From an uncultured Alphaproteobacteria bacterium (lineage in GTDB: Bacteria > Pseudomonadota > Alphaproteobacteria > Bin95), in contig CAJXVF010000110.1 of NCBI GenBank assembly GCA_913060845.1, positions 1 to 7,269 on the forward strand: a DNA stretch of 7,269 nt. The letters run 5' to 3'. Positions within the stretch are counted from its first letter, which is position 1. The number at the start of each line of letters is the position of its first letter. The notes below the pieces were generated by a model, which did no database searches, was not told where the DNA came from, and saw only the letters and a program-made list of their open reading frames with translations. Shown one piece after another: positions 7,230 through 7,269 of this stretch. The translations under genes were made by a program, and so were the position numbers.

Positions 7230-7269
7230 CTGTCTCTTATACACATCTGACGCTGCCGACGAATAGAGA
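7230..7269 (+). other. Illumina Nextera (Tn5) adapter read-through, not genomic
   Basis: Bases 7230-7248 are CTGTCTCTTATACACATCT, the 19-bp hyperactive Tn5 mosaic end. Bases 7249-7262 are GACGCTGCCGACGA, the reverse complement of the Nextera read-1 side adapter. The final seven bases (7263-7269, ATAGAGA) are where the i5 index would begin. The hflK frame, intact up to this point, hits a stop inside the segment. On the plus strand it translates to LLYTSDAADE, a peptide tail recognisable as adapter translation. The first C at 7230 could be either genomic or adapter. No transposase gene or second mosaic end is present, so a natural Tn5 insertion is excluded. Confidence 0.98.

Noticed and set aside
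7230..7248. Tn5 mosaic end as evidence of a real transposon insertion
   Set aside because: The following bases are the synthetic Nextera adapter, and there is no transposase, resistance gene or target duplication.
6412..7266. A 284-codon plus-strand open frame covering most of hflK
   Set aside because: It is antisense to a clear HflK and its last residues are translated from the sequencing adapter, so it is an artefact.

Overview
The window looks like a contig fragment from an alphaproteobacterium. The gene order hflK-hflC-DUF2065-Do protease, a DUF4170 gene (a family I know mainly from Alphaproteobacteria), the close gene packing and a moderately high GC content by eye all point that way. 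Genus or order cannot be decided from the sequence. The window contains seven clear genes, no RNA gene, no CRISPR array, no insertion sequence and no gap above 300 bases. I found no undescribed system; the most consequential observation is a sequencing adapter at the right end.

Left part (1 to 1193, + strand): the C-terminal part of an amidohydrolase of the D-aminoacylase type. Its reading frame runs off the left edge. It is followed by an imperfect hairpin (1204-1235) in the convergent gap before the minus-strand genes.

Middle and right (1240 to about 7229, all - strand, transcribed right to left): hflK (5' end missing), hflC, a DUF2065 small membrane protein, a Do/HtrA periplasmic serine protease, prfC (release factor RF3), a DUF4170 protein and a GYD-domain protein. 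hflK/hflC and prfC/DUF4170 each overlap by the four bases ATGA; most other gaps are 19 to 52 nt, and the largest is 104 nt before the protease gene. The layout fits one or two operons. HflK and HflC form the membrane assembly that controls the FtsH protease, and the Do protease handles misfolded proteins in the periplasm, so the upstream half is an envelope protein-quality-control locus. RF3 recycles release factors on the ribosome; its link to the proteases is positional only.

Right edge (7230-7269): this is not genomic DNA. It matches the Tn5 mosaic end plus Illumina Nextera read-1 adapter, followed by seven bases that fit an i5 index. The genomic sequence therefore stops at about 7229, inside the 5' coding part of hflK.
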